A DNA stretch of 64,000 nt from NCBI RefSeq assembly GCF_025869515.1, contig NZ_JAOZVR010000017.1, forward strand, positions 1 through 64,000, given 5' to 3'. Shown here in pieces: positions 36,987-46,157 of this stretch. The position numbers were made by a program, and so were the translations under genes. This DNA comes from Ferrovibrio sp. Lineage in GTDB: Bacteria; Pseudomonadota; Alphaproteobacteria; Ferrovibrionales; Ferrovibrionaceae. How positions within the stretch are numbered: the stretch's first letter is position 1; every line of letters begins with the position of its first letter. The notes under the pieces are model-generated. The model saw only the letters and a list, made by a program, of their open reading frames with translations, did no database searches and was not told where the DNA came from.

Positions 36987-38093
36987 CTAGTTGCCGCCCT
37001 TCACGCGGGTCCAGGCGCGGGTCAGCAGGCGCTGCTCGGCCTGATTGGACGGCACCACGGTATAGAGGTTCTTCAGCGCCTCGACCGGCGGGAACACATC
37101 CTTGTCGGCCATCGCATCCTTCGAGACCAGTGACAGCGACTCCGGCACGGCATTGGGATACTGCACGGCATTGGTGATCTTCGCGATCACTTTGGGCTGC
37201 AGGATGTAGTTGATGAAGGCATGCGCATTGTCGGGGTTGGGCGCATCGGCCGGGATCGCCATCACGTCGAACCACTGCTGCGCGCCTTCGCGGGGCAGCA
37301 GATACTGCACGCGCACGCCTTTCTTCGCCTCTTCGGCGCGGGTACGGGCCTGCAGGATGTCGCCCGAGAAACCGTAGGCCAGGCAGGCATCGCCATTGGC
37401 GAGGTCGTTGATGTACTGCGAGGAGTGGAACTTGCGGATATAGGGGCGCACCTTCATCAGCACGGCCTCGGCTTTGGCAATGCTGGCGGCATCCTTGGCG
37501 TTCGGATCGAGGCCGAGATATTTCAGCGCCGCCACCATGATCTCGTCGGGCGCATCCAGCAGCACGACGCCGCAATCGGCGAACTTCGACACGATTTCCG
37601 GATCGAACAGCATTTTCAGCGAATAGGCCGGCGGGTTGGCCATGCGCTGTTTGATCTTGTCGGGGTTGAGCCCGATACCGCTGGTGCCCCAGAGATAGAT
37701 GGCGGCATGCTGGTTGCCGGGGTCGTATTTCGCCAGCCGCTCCATCTGCGCCGGATCGAGTCTGGCGAAATTCGGAATCTTCGTCCTGTCGAGCGGGCGC
37801 AGCAGTTTGGCCTGCACCTGGCGCGCCATGTAGTACTGCGTCGGCACCACCACGTCGTAACCGCTTTTGCCGGCCAGCAGTTTGGCTTCCAGCGTGTCGT
37901 TGGAGTCGTAGACGTCGTAGCGCACCCTGATGCCGGTCTCGACCTCGAAATCCTTCAGCACCTGCGGATCGACATAGTCCGACCAGTTGTAGACGTTGAC
38001 GGCTTTTTCCTGGGCGACCGCACCTGTGAACGGGGTGCCGAAGGAGAGGGCGGCCAGCAGGGCAGCTAGCATGGGCAGGCGGGTCAGATACAT
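36987..38093 (-). CDS. potF: Polyamine-binding periplasmic protein PotF
   Basis: Periplasmic receptor, 368 residues, signal peptide MYLTRLPMLAALLAALSFGTP and so on, cleaved near VAQ. NVYNWSDYVDPQVLKDFE, SGYDVVVPTQYYMARQ, LWGTSGIGLNPDKI and WFDVMAIPADAPNPDNAHAFINY in part are characteristic of PotD/PotF. The ATG at 38093 was chosen because it starts the signal peptide. It heads the operon; ornithine decarboxylase elsewhere in the window makes putrescine internally. Confidence 0.94.
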   Translation of the reverse strand: MYLTRLPMLAALLAALSFGTPFTGAVAQEKAVNVYNWSDYVDPQVLKDFEVETGIRVRYDVYDSNDTLEAKLLAGKSGYDVVVPTQYYMARQVQAKLLRPLDRTKIPNFARLDPAQMERLAKYDPGNQHAAIYLWGTSGIGLNPDKIKQRMANPPAYSLKMLFDPEIVSKFADCGVVLLDAPDEIMVAALKYLGLDPNAKDAASIAKAEAVLMKVRPYIRKFHSSQYINDLANGDACLAYGFSGDILQARTRAEEAKKGVRVQYLLPREGAQQWFDVMAIPADAPNPDNAHAFINYILQPKVIAKITNAVQYPNAVPESLSLVSKDAMADKDVFPPVEALKNLYTVVPSNQAEQRLLTRAWTRVKGGN

Positions 38094-38322
38094 GGGGCGG
38101 CTCCGGGTTGGTTGCCGGATTATGACAACCCGGCTCTGGCCGGGCAACGCCGTCGCGCCGGATCATCCCGCCGGTAACCTTCTGTGGATTGTCACCAAAG
38201 TTTCACGACTGTCTCCGACTTATCCCCAGCCTTTCATCGGCCTGTCATCGAATCGCGATGTAATCGGGAATCGGTGATTCGGCCCCTGACACGGCAGGGG
38301 AGCGTCCAGGGAGAGAGCAGTC

Positions 38323-39363
38323 ATGCGTATTCTGATCGTTTCCGATGCATGGCACCCGCAGGTCAACGGTGTGGTGCGGACCCTGACCAAGACCCGCGAG
38401 GTGCTGGAAAAGCGCGGCCATGTGGTCGAGGTGGTCGGGCCCGGCGAATTCCGCCGCATCCCCTGTCCGACCTATCCCGAAATCGAGCTGGCGATCCTGC
38501 CCTACCGCAAGCTGGTGCGGATGATCGAGGCCTTCGCGCCGGATGCCATCCATGTCGCCACCGAGGGACCGCTCGGCATGGCGGCGCGCAAATACTGCAG
38601 GCGCAACGACCTGATCTTCACCACCGCCTATCACACCAAGTTCCCCGAATATGTGCATGAGCGCAGCGGCCTGCCGCTCAGCTGGAGCTATGCCTTCATG
38701 CGCTGGTTCCACAACGGCGGCGCCGGCATGATGGTGGCGACCGACAGCCTGGCGCAGAGCCTGTCCGAGCGCGGCTTCAGGAACCTGAAGACCTGGTCGC
38801 GCGGCGTGGATATCGAACGCTTCAGGCCGCGCCCCAAGGACATTCTCGACCTGCCGCGGCCGATCTACCTCTATGCCGGCCGCGTCGTGGTCGACAAGAA
38901 TATCGAAGCCTTCCTCAAACTGAAGCTCGACGGCACCAAGCTGGTGGTCGGCATCGGCCCCGACCTGGAAGCCTATCGCGCCAAGTATCCCGAGGCGATC
39001 TTCGCCGGCTATTTGGAAAACGGCCATCTCGCGAGCTATTTCTCGGCCGCCGATGTCTTTGTCTTCCCCAGCCTGACCGACACCTTTGGCCTGGTGCTGC
39101 TGGAGGCGCTGGCCTCAGGCGTGCCGGTCGCCGCCTATCCGGTCACCGGCCCGATCGACATCGTCGGTCCGCATCCGGAAGTCGGTCATCTGGACGAGGA
39201 TCTGGCCGTTGCCATCAGGGGGGCTTTGGGCAAATCGGCGGAAGCCTGCCGCGACTTGGCGCTGCAGTATTCCTGGGAAGCCTGTACCGACCAGTTCCTG
39301 CGCAACCTAGCGCCGCTGCGCCGGCCGCTGACGCAGGGTGAAACGGCGGCGAGGGCGGCCTAG
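38323..39363 (+). CDS. Glycosyltransferase family 4 (GT-B fold)
   Basis: A 346-residue GT-B glycosyltransferase. Start MRILIVSDAWHPQVNGVVRT, the acceptor-side GPLGMAARKYC and FTTAYHTKFPEYV, and the donor-side SLTDTFGLVLLEALASGVPVAAY with the ExFG-E type motif. It resembles mannosyltransferases that decorate glycerolipids or phosphatidylinositol (SqdX/PimB-like). Donor and acceptor are not known. Preceded by GGGAGAGAG; stands alone. Confidence 0.85.
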   Translation: MRILIVSDAWHPQVNGVVRTLTKTREVLEKRGHVVEVVGPGEFRRIPCPTYPEIELAILPYRKLVRMIEAFAPDAIHVATEGPLGMAARKYCRRNDLIFTTAYHTKFPEYVHERSGLPLSWSYAFMRWFHNGGAGMMVATDSLAQSLSERGFRNLKTWSRGVDIERFRPRPKDILDLPRPIYLYAGRVVVDKNIEAFLKLKLDGTKLVVGIGPDLEAYRAKYPEAIFAGYLENGHLASYFSAADVFVFPSLTDTFGLVLLEALASGVPVAAYPVTGPIDIVGPHPEVGHLDEDLAVAIRGALGKSAEACRDLALQYSWEACTDQFLRNLAPLRRPLTQGETAARAA

Positions 39364-39393
39364 GCCGCTGAAAACGCTGCCGGCAGCCGGACG

Positions 39394-39891
39394 TTATCGC
39401 GGCAGGTCGCTGCCGTGGGCGATCACCGGATAGATGCCGGCCAGAATCTGATCCACCTTGCTGCCGGACATCAGGGGCAGGGCAAGCTTGTCGACCTGGA
39501 TGTGATTGCGGATCGAGGGGCTGAAGCGGGACACATAGACTGGTCGCTGCAGCCGGGACACCTCGTCGTATTCGACGAGCGGGCGGTCACCGATCAGGAT
39601 CACCGAATCGATCACTGTCTTGTAGGTGAGGTCGAAGCCGAAAATCTCCGTCAGATTGGAGCCGTACAATCGGAACCGGATGTCTTCCCGGCTGTGCAGG
39701 TTATCAAGGATCAGCAGGTGTCCGAGCCAGGGTTTCAGTTCGAACACACTGAAATCGCTGCGTGAGGGGGCGAGTCGGCCATGACGTTTGGCCGCCCAGA
39801 GTTCATACAGTTCGCGCAACATCCGATTCCCGATCTGCGGCGCCGGTGGTGGCGCGCGATTCGGCAGGGGCGGGAGCGTGAGGTGATTCAT
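39394..39891 (-). CDS. PAS-like domain protein (PF07310 type)
   Basis: About 165 residues. The segment YELWAAKRHGRLAPSRSDFSVFELKPWLG then FRLYGSNLTEIFGFDLTYKT is the signature of the alphaproteobacterial PAS_5 domain, a sensory fold without a recognised output. The start is uncertain; the ATG at 39891 was taken, while a longer frame begins at 39987. Divergent from a LuxR-type regulator, 241 bp between starts. Confidence 0.75.
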   Translation of the reverse strand: MNHLTLPPLPNRAPPPAPQIGNRMLRELYELWAAKRHGRLAPSRSDFSVFELKPWLGHLLILDNLHSREDIRFRLYGSNLTEIFGFDLTYKTVIDSVILIGDRPLVEYDEVSRLQRPVYVSRFSPSIRNHIQVDKLALPLMSGSKVDQILAGIYPVIAHGSDLPR

Positions 39892-40132
39892 GTCCGGTCT
39901 CTCGCAGTTTTGATGCGCCGGAACAGCCGAAAATCGTGTATTTATGCGCACCATTTGCAGCATGGCAGCGTTTTGTATGCAGGACATACTCCCGCAGGGT
40001 TACGGCGAGAGGGTTCGGGTCTGTCGTATAGGAAAGGCCGGAATCCGGCCCGCGTGCCGTTCATAAAAAGAACTATGTCGGCATGGCCGCAACCGCTTAC
40101 ATGCGCATGCAATGCGATGCTGGGGGAGATTG

Positions 40133-41254
40133 ATGTCGCATTCCGTTGCCCAGATTTCGCCGGCGCTGCTTGAGCAGCTTTATCTCGGCGCCGTGGACGA
40201 AGACGAGATAAAGTGTTTCCTGAGCGATCTTGCGCTCGCCTTCGATGCCAGCCTGGCCTCGTTCGCGACCATGGATGGCCGGTCGCGGCATGACAGCCTG
40301 CGGATCACGCGCTGGGCCGACCAGCGCGACTATGTTGGCGATGTGCCCGGCTACTACGCCGTCCGCAGCCCGTTCCGCCCGATCATGATGCTGGACAACA
40401 ACTTCGGACGGGTCATGACCTGCAGCGAGATGGTTTCGCCCTCGCGACGGTCGCGCGACGTGTTCATCAACGAATTCCTGCGGCCGAACGACCACGAGTA
40501 TCTGGTGACGGGCACCTTCGCCAGGTCGGGCGACAAGTATAATTACTTCGTTCTCAACCGTGGCCAGCGTTTCGGCGATTTCGATGAGTCGACGGTGAGG
40601 GGGCTGCAGTCGCTGGTGCCGCATCTGCGCACCATGCTCCGCCTGCGCAACAGCATGGTGGCGCGCGAGCGGCATATCGGTTTCTCGCAGACGATGGCGG
40701 ATCGCAGCGGCGATGGGCTTGTGCTGCTCGACCGGCATGGCCGGGTGCATTCGATGAACGCGCGCGCGGCGGACCTGCTGGCCGAGGCCGATGGCCTGTC
40801 GGTCAAGGCATCCCGCCTCAAGGCGGCCAGCAGCGAGGATGACGCGCATCTCAATGCGGCCTTCCAGCAGCTGCTGCACGGCGATGCGCCGGATACGATG
40901 CAGCCGGGACTGTCGCTGACCGTGCGGCGGCCTTCCGGCGCCCAGGCGTATCGTTTGCACGTCATGCCGCTGACTCTGCGCAAATTCCTGTTCGCGGGCG
41001 ATGATGTGGAGCTGGCGGTGCAGATCGTCGGGCGGCGGGTGACCGGCGAGATCCAGGACGGTATTGCGGCGCAGTATGGTTTGAGCGCCGCAGAGGTGCG
41101 GGTGGCGACGCATCTGCTCGCCGGCGTGCCGCTGAAACAGATCGCCGATGTGCTGGGCAACAGCGTGAACACCATCCGCGTGCATCGTCGCAATCTGTAC
41201 CGCAAGCTCGGCGTGAACCGGCATTTCGACATGCTGCGCCTGCTGGGCGGCTGA
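40133..41254 (+). CDS. LuxR-type helix-turn-helix regulator
   Basis: A 373-residue transcription factor. Residues 1-175 form an unassigned N-terminal domain; residues 180-300 look PAS-like (GDGLVLLDRHGRVHSMNARAADLLAEADGL in part); the C-terminus is a LuxR/GerE DNA-binding domain, YGLSAAEVRVATHLLAGVPLKQIADVLGNSVNTIRVHRRNLYRKLG in part. It lacks an acyl-homoserine-lactone-domain signature, so quorum sensing is not implied. The ATG at 40133 follows GGGGGAGA. The target may be the divergent PAS gene or distant loci. Confidence 0.85.
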   Translation: MSHSVAQISPALLEQLYLGAVDEDEIKCFLSDLALAFDASLASFATMDGRSRHDSLRITRWADQRDYVGDVPGYYAVRSPFRPIMMLDNNFGRVMTCSEMVSPSRRSRDVFINEFLRPNDHEYLVTGTFARSGDKYNYFVLNRGQRFGDFDESTVRGLQSLVPHLRTMLRLRNSMVARERHIGFSQTMADRSGDGLVLLDRHGRVHSMNARAADLLAEADGLSVKASRLKAASSEDDAHLNAAFQQLLHGDAPDTMQPGLSLTVRRPSGAQAYRLHVMPLTLRKFLFAGDDVELAVQIVGRRVTGEIQDGIAAQYGLSAAEVRVATHLLAGVPLKQIADVLGNSVNTIRVHRRNLYRKLGVNRHFDMLRLLGG

Positions 41255-41340
41255 GTTCCGGCGGCGCAACGGACAGGACCGTATTGGTTCAATGGTCCTG
41301 CAGCTTGCAGGGAGCGGCATCCTGCCGCTAGGGTTTCCGC

Positions 41341-41358
41341 CAACTCATATATCAGTTG
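41341..41358. promoter_or_regulatory. Palindrome overlapping the ribosome site of the 2-hydroxyacid dehydrogenase
   Basis: CAACTCATATATCAGTTG is an 18-bp inverted repeat with one mismatched pair, ending immediately ahead of the GAGGAAG ribosome site. It looks like a regulator operator; no regulator is identified. Confidence 0.4.
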
Positions 41359-41370
41359 GAGGAAGCCCGA

Positions 41371-42309
41371 ATGGCCATCGAGATCCTGCAGACCACCGCC
41401 ATGCCCCCGGCGATCCAGAAGGTGCTGGATGGCAGCTATACCGTGCACAAGCTGTGGGAAGCCAAGGACAAGGCGGCTTTCCTGGCCGAGATCGCCCCGC
41501 GCGTGCGCGGCATGGCCACCTCGGGCGGCGCCGGCGCCAGCCGCGCGCTGATCGAGGCGCTGCCCAAGCTGGAGGTCATTTCCAGTTTCGGCGTCGGCTA
41601 TGACGCGATCGACATCGACTGCGCCAGGGAGCGCGGCGTCACCGTCACCAACACGCCCGATGTGCTGACCGAATGCGTGGCCGACACCGCCATGGCGCTG
41701 ACGCTGGCGATGATGCGCCGCATCCCGCAGGCCGACCAGTTCGTGCGCACCGGCCGCTGGCCGAAGGACAAGTTTCCGCTGACCGACAAGCTGGGCGGTC
41801 GCATCATGGGCATTGTCGGCGCCGGCCGCATCGGCCAGGCGATTGCCAAACGCGCCGAGGCCTTCGGCCTGCAGATCGCCTATTTCGGCCCGCGCAAGAA
41901 GGCCGAGCTGGCCTGGCGCTATTACGACAACCTGGTTGCCATGGCCAAGGATGTCGACATCCTGATGATCTCCTGCCCGGGCGGCAAGGAAACCAACCAG
42001 CTGGTCAATGCGGCAGTGATCGCCGCACTCGGCCCGGAAGGCTACCTGGTCAACATCGCGCGCGGCAGCGTGGTGGAGGAGCCCGCGCTGGTGCAGGCGC
42101 TGGTGGAGAAGAAGCTCGCCGGCGCCGGCCTCGACGTGTTCGCCGACGAGCCCAATGTGCCCGAGGCGCTGTTCAAACTGGATACCGTGGCGCTGGCGCC
42201 GCATGTCGGCTCCGGCACGCATGAAACGCGGCAGGCGATGGGAGACCTGATGCTGAAGAATCTGGAGGCGTGGTTCGCCGGCAAGCCCGTTCTGACGAAA
42301 GTGGTCTGA
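41371..42309 (+). CDS. D-2-hydroxyacid dehydrogenase (glyoxylate/hydroxypyruvate reductase type)
   Basis: A 312-residue NAD(P)-dependent reductase. The Rossmann loop MGIVGAGRIGQAIAKR, catalytic Arg in NIARGSVVEEPAL, Glu in DVFADEPNVPEAL and His in LAPHVGSGTHETR form the expected set. The first 100 residues are the substrate domain (FGVGYDAIDIDCARERGV). Closest functional type is glyoxylate or hydroxypyruvate reductase, which would pair with Gph in glycolate metabolism; the exact substrate is inferred. GAGGAAG precedes the ATG at 41371. Confidence 0.88.
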   Translation: MAIEILQTTAMPPAIQKVLDGSYTVHKLWEAKDKAAFLAEIAPRVRGMATSGGAGASRALIEALPKLEVISSFGVGYDAIDIDCARERGVTVTNTPDVLTECVADTAMALTLAMMRRIPQADQFVRTGRWPKDKFPLTDKLGGRIMGIVGAGRIGQAIAKRAEAFGLQIAYFGPRKKAELAWRYYDNLVAMAKDVDILMISCPGGKETNQLVNAAVIAALGPEGYLVNIARGSVVEEPALVQALVEKKLAGAGLDVFADEPNVPEALFKLDTVALAPHVGSGTHETRQAMGDLMLKNLEAWFAGKPVLTKVV

Positions 42310-42342
42310 CCAAGGTGGTGTGAACCGGGGTCGTCTGACGGA

Positions 42343-43233
42343 TCAGCTTTCGCTGTCGAGGCTACTCTTGGGGCTGCCCAGCCCCATCAGCTTGCTGCGG
42401 TTGCCCAGCATGATCTTGTGCAGCATTTCCATCGCCATCAGCTTCATATTCTGGTCGATGAATTTCCGCTGCTCGTCCAGTTGCGCCTGCACCGCCGAAT
42501 TGCCATAGGGCGCATTCTGGGCCAGTGCCGTGGCCTGGCCATCCAGCGGCACGATATCGAGACCGGCCGATTTGCTGTCCAGCTTGGCATTGAAGAAGGC
42601 ATAGATCTCGCCGAGCGAACGCGGCTTGCCGTCGGGGGTGTAGAACACGCCCTTGTTGGCGGAGGCTGCTTCGGGCAGCAGGGCGGCCGCGCTCTGCGCC
42701 GGGTTGTCTTTCAGGCCGGTGAGGAATTTGGTGGCGCCGCCGGCACCGAGGAAATGGCCGAGATAGAGATCGACCTTCTTCGCCTCGACGCCGAATTCGC
42801 GCGACAGGATCTGCTGGTTGCTGCGGGCATATTCGGCCGCCATGACCGAGGCGATGCGCGGATCGTCGCGCAGGGCCAGGATGTCGCGACGTGCATCGGC
42901 GTCGCTGACGCGCGGCTTGCCGTCGCTGCCGGTGACGATCTTCTGCGCCTGTTCGGCCAGGCCGTGCTTGGCGCCGTGGTCGCGCACGGTTTCCAGCCAG
43001 GTGCTGTCGATGAACTGGAACAGGCCACGCGCCGAGCTGGTCCTGGCCTGCGCGTCCGCCTTGAAGCCGCTTTCCTGCCCGGCCTGGGCGACCAGGTAGG
43101 CGAAGTCGATGCCGGTGCGGCTGCTGGCCTGCTTCAGCGTGCTGAGCAGTTCGTAGCTGACCTGGTGGCCGCCGATGCGGTAGCTCTCGGCGGCGGTTGC
43201 AGGCGACGGACGAAACGGCGTGACGGGAGCCAT
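42343..43233 (-). CDS. Lytic transglycosylase (SLT domain) protein
   Basis: A 296-residue protein with an SLT fold near the N-terminus (about 30-170): AQAGQESGFKADAQARTSSARGLFQFIDSTW, cut here as the catalytic Glu in QESGF and the ARGLFQF turn, and YLGHFLGAGGATKFL. No signal peptide is visible, so it may be exported by a flagellar or other non-Sec route, or act as part of a larger structure. The C-terminal helices (210-296) are unassigned. Confidence 0.82.
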   Translation of the reverse strand: MAPVTPFRPSPATAAESYRIGGHQVSYELLSTLKQASSRTGIDFAYLVAQAGQESGFKADAQARTSSARGLFQFIDSTWLETVRDHGAKHGLAEQAQKIVTGSDGKPRVSDADARRDILALRDDPRIASVMAAEYARSNQQILSREFGVEAKKVDLYLGHFLGAGGATKFLTGLKDNPAQSAAALLPEAASANKGVFYTPDGKPRSLGEIYAFFNAKLDSKSAGLDIVPLDGQATALAQNAPYGNSAVQAQLDEQRKFIDQNMKLMAMEMLHKIMLGNRSKLMGLGSPKSSLDSES

Positions 43234-43357
43234 GCAGCGGTAAAACCTGATATGAGCCGGAGTATCCTCTAGCCGATCCGGGGGAAAGATTCGGTTAACA
43301 TTCCGGTCGGTACGGTATCCCCTTGTTTACAAACGGATTTGCGGGCAAACAGGCGAT

Positions 43358-44485
43358 ATGAGCGAAACCTGGGCGGCGATGATGGCGCAGCTGGACTGGT
43401 CGAAGGACGGTCCGTGGCTGGCGCTGCTGTTGCTGCTGGTCGGCGGCATTGCCCTGCCGGCCGGACTGTACGCCCTGCTGGACCGCTGGGCCGCCTCGCG
43501 CCTGCGTATCGATTCCATCGCGCTGGCCACCCGCTACGGCGGCTACATGAACTCCTGGGCGGTGTTCGGCCGCCATGCCAGCGAATACCGCGACCTGCGG
43601 CCGCTGTTTCCCGAAGCGCAGGCGGCGGAACTGGCGCGCTTCCATGACGGCACGGCCTGCATTGCCGCGCGGTTCCGGACCCACGACGCGGCCGAGGCGG
43701 CAGCCGAGCAGCGCTTCGGCAGCTTCGCCTCCGCCGGCGTCGAATACGCCGATGCCGGCGTCTCGTTCAAGACCGGCCCTGTCGCCGGCAGCGAGAAGAA
43801 AGGCTATGCGCGCGGCCAGTGGCTGGTGATCGGCGATACGCTGTTCGCCTTCTACGGCCCGGACAGCCAGGCGCTCGCCCGGAGGCGCCATGCCATCCCG
43901 GCCTTGCGCGCCCGCCGTTTCCCCGGCCCGCTGCGCCTGCTGCACAGCCGCATCGGCCATGGCGTGGCGGTCCTGCTCTGGCTCGGCCTGCTGCTGTTCG
44001 TCGCCGGCCGCTGCCTCGAACTGACCGCCATGCGGCCGGGCGCGGGCGCGCCGGTGACGATGACCGAACTGCGCATGCGGCTCGGCGCGCTGAATGCCGG
44101 CGGCCAGCGCGCGGCGACCGAACTGCGGCCGGGCGGCATGACCATTGCGCGCCATGGCGACGATCTGCGCCAGCATGATCTCGGCCTGCTGGCCGGGCGC
44201 GACTGGCTCATCGGACTCGATCTCACCTTCGACCGCGAGCGCAATACGGTGAAGGCGCTGCCGCTGGTCGGCCGCAGCGGCGCCGCCGAACGGATCGGCG
44301 CAGCCTTGCCGCCGCCCAAACGCTGGCGCAACAACACGCTGCTGGTCGAGGCCGATGATCCCCTGGTGCTCGCGGTGCGCGATGCCGTAACGGAAGCCGG
44401 CTGGACCTGGCAGCCGGTGCTGGTGCCGGCCCTGCCTGTGGCGCTGTGGCAACCCGGCTGGGCTTGGCTCGGTTTCGGCGGCTGA
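43358..44485 (+). CDS. Unknown protein with two predicted membrane segments
   Basis: A 375-residue protein I do not recognise. One hydrophobic segment lies near residues 20-40 (PWLALLLLLVGGIALPAGLYALL) and a second near 205-225 (GVAVLLWLGLLLFVAG). The loop between them is rich in charged residues and Ala (FHDGTACIAARFRTHDAAEAAAEQR), and the C-terminal 150 residues would face the same side as the N-terminus. No catalytic motif is evident. A promoter for the next gene lies inside its last codons. Confidence 0.7.
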   Translation: MSETWAAMMAQLDWSKDGPWLALLLLLVGGIALPAGLYALLDRWAASRLRIDSIALATRYGGYMNSWAVFGRHASEYRDLRPLFPEAQAAELARFHDGTACIAARFRTHDAAEAAAEQRFGSFASAGVEYADAGVSFKTGPVAGSEKKGYARGQWLVIGDTLFAFYGPDSQALARRRHAIPALRARRFPGPLRLLHSRIGHGVAVLLWLGLLLFVAGRCLELTAMRPGAGAPVTMTELRMRLGALNAGGQRAATELRPGGMTIARHGDDLRQHDLGLLAGRDWLIGLDLTFDRERNTVKALPLVGRSGAAERIGAALPPPKRWRNNTLLVEADDPLVLAVRDAVTEAGWTWQPVLVPALPVALWQPGWAWLGFGG

Positions 44486-44493
44486 CCTATACT
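44464..44493 (+). promoter_or_regulatory. Candidate promoter of the rhodanese-CoA transferase operon
   Basis: TTGGCT at 44464-44469, 18-bp spacer, TATACT at 44488-44493, embedded in the end of the preceding gene; the start codon is 26 bp beyond. Confidence 0.4.
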
Positions 44494-44519
44494 CTCCGCA
44501 ACAGTAAGCGGAGGAAACC

Positions 44520-44921
44520 ATGCGCAAGGGCTACAAGGCGATGCTGGACGAGGCCATGCAGGCCATCGTCACGCTGACGCCGGAACAGGCGGCGGAGCAG
44601 TATAACCAGCCGGATGTCGTTCTCGTCGATATCCGCGACCCGCGCGAGCTGGAACGCGACGGCATGATCCCCGGCGCCTTCCATGCCACACGCGGCATGC
44701 TGGAATTCTGGATCGATCCGGAAAGCCCGTATCACAAGCCGGTCTTCGCCGAAGACAAGCAGTTCATCTTCTTCTGCGCGGGCGGCCTGCGTTCGGCGCT
44801 CGCCACCAAGACGGCACTGGACATGGGGCTGGAGAAGATCGCGCATATCGAGGGCGGCTTCGGTGCCTGGAAGAAAGCCGGCCTGCCGACGGCGGAATGG
44901 AAACCGAAGGACAAGAAATGA
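44520..44921 (+). CDS. Single-domain rhodanese-like protein
   Basis: A 133-residue rhodanese domain. [23 protein letters not shown] matches the N-terminal CH2A motif and [10 protein letters not shown] holds the active-site Cys, which carries persulfide in sulfurtransferases; [12 protein letters not shown] closes the domain. Sulfur donor and acceptor unknown. GGAGGAAA precedes the ATG. It overlaps the next gene by ATGA. Confidence 0.9.
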   Translation: MRKGYKAMLDEAMQAIVTLTPEQAAEQYNQPDVVLVDIRDPRELERDGMIPGAFHATRGMLEFWIDPESPYHKPVFAEDKQFIFFCAGGLRSALATKTALDMGLEKIAHIEGGFGAWKKAGLPTAEWKPKDKK

Positions 44922-46042
44922 GCGGGCCTCTTACGGGACTGAAAGTCATCGAGATGCCGGCGATCGGCCCGGTGCCGTTCTGCGGCATGCTGCTGGCCGA
45001 TCTGGGCGCCGACGTGCTGCGCATCGACCGCGAGGGCGAGGTCGATCTCGGCCTGCCGATCGAACCGAAGTACGAACTGCTCGGGCGCGGCAAGCGCTCG
45101 CTGGCGCTCGATCTGAAAAACCCGCAGGCGATTGCGCTGGTGCTCGACCTGATCGGCAAGGCCGATGTACTGGTCGAGGGCTTCCGCCCCGGCGTGATGG
45201 AACGTCTCGGCCTCGGGCCCGACGTGGCGCAGGCCAAGAATCCGAAACTGGTCTATGGCCGCATGACCGGCTGGGGCCAGCAGGGTCCGATGGCGATGGC
45301 GGCGGGCCATGACATCAACTACATCGCGTTGACCGGCGCGCTGCATGCCATCGGCAATCAGAATGGAAAGCCGGTGCCGCCGCTCAATCTGGTCGGCGAT
45401 TTCGGCGGCGGTTCGCTCTATCTCGCCATGGGTATTCTGGCGGCACTGTTCGAGCGTCAGCAGTCGGGCCGGGGACAGGTGATCGATGCCGCCATGGTGG
45501 ATGGCGCCGCCTCGCTGATGACCATGTTCTACGGCATGAAGGGTGCCGGAATGTGGAGCGACACGCGCGGTGCCAACATGCTGGATTCCGGCGCGCCGTG
45601 GTACGACACCTACGAATGCGGCGACGGCGGTTTCGTTGCCATCGGCTCCATCGAGGGCAAGTTCTACGCCGAACTGATCGGGAAACTCGGCCTCGATCCG
45701 GCGACGCTGCCGAAGCAGCACGACCGCAAGCGCTGGCCGTCCCTGCGCGCCGCCATCGCCGCCACCTTCAAGACCAAAACGCGCGACGAATGGTGCGCCA
45801 TCATGGAAGGCAGCGACATCTGCTTCGCCCCCGTGCTCGGCCTCGACGAGGCGCCGCGTCATGCCCATATGGCGGCGCGCGAGACGTTCGTTTCTCCCGA
45901 CGGCGTCACCCAGCCGGCGCCGGCGCCACGCTTCTCGCGCACGCCCGGCGCGATCCGCCGCAAGCCGCCGCAGCGCGGCGAGGGCGGTGAGCAGGTGCTG
46001 GCCGATTGGGGTGTGGCTAAAAAGGTGACCGCCGCCGAGTAG
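44918..46042 (+). CDS. CaiB/BaiF CoA-transferase family, alpha-methylacyl-CoA racemase type
   Basis: A 374-residue family III CoA-transferase-fold protein. Start [29 protein letters not shown], then [14 protein letters not shown] and [16 protein letters not shown]; the His and Asp in these two blocks match the catalytic pair of alpha-methylacyl-CoA racemase, which inverts 2-methyl centres of branched acyl-CoA for beta-oxidation. A formyl- or succinyl-CoA transferase role would usually show an Asp in a different place. Overlaps the rhodanese stop. Confidence 0.87.
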   Translation: MSGPLTGLKVIEMPAIGPVPFCGMLLADLGADVLRIDREGEVDLGLPIEPKYELLGRGKRSLALDLKNPQAIALVLDLIGKADVLVEGFRPGVMERLGLGPDVAQAKNPKLVYGRMTGWGQQGPMAMAAGHDINYIALTGALHAIGNQNGKPVPPLNLVGDFGGGSLYLAMGILAALFERQQSGRGQVIDAAMVDGAASLMTMFYGMKGAGMWSDTRGANMLDSGAPWYDTYECGDGGFVAIGSIEGKFYAELIGKLGLDPATLPKQHDRKRWPSLRAAIAATFKTKTRDEWCAIMEGSDICFAPVLGLDEAPRHAHMAARETFVSPDGVTQPAPAPRFSRTPGAIRRKPPQRGEGGEQVLADWGVAKKVTAAE

Positions 46043-46157
46043 CGGCTGCCCGCTTTCCGGGCATTCCTGTACGGCGGGTCAGGAAATTCCTGCTGCAGTC
46101 CATTGCGGCATGCGCCTTGCATTTTCTAAGCTTCGATTTCCAGCAAGGAGCATGAAC

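Noticed and set aside
40133-41254. Quorum-sensing LuxR receptor
   Set aside because: The C-terminal HTH fits LuxR, but the N-terminal part has no acyl-homoserine-lactone-binding signature and no luxI homologue is near.
43295-44527. Minus-strand frame over the unknown membrane protein
   Set aside because: It has no hydrophobic pattern or motif, while the plus-strand frame shows two clean membrane segments; still, the plus-strand protein is unrecognised, so this rejection is less certain than the others.
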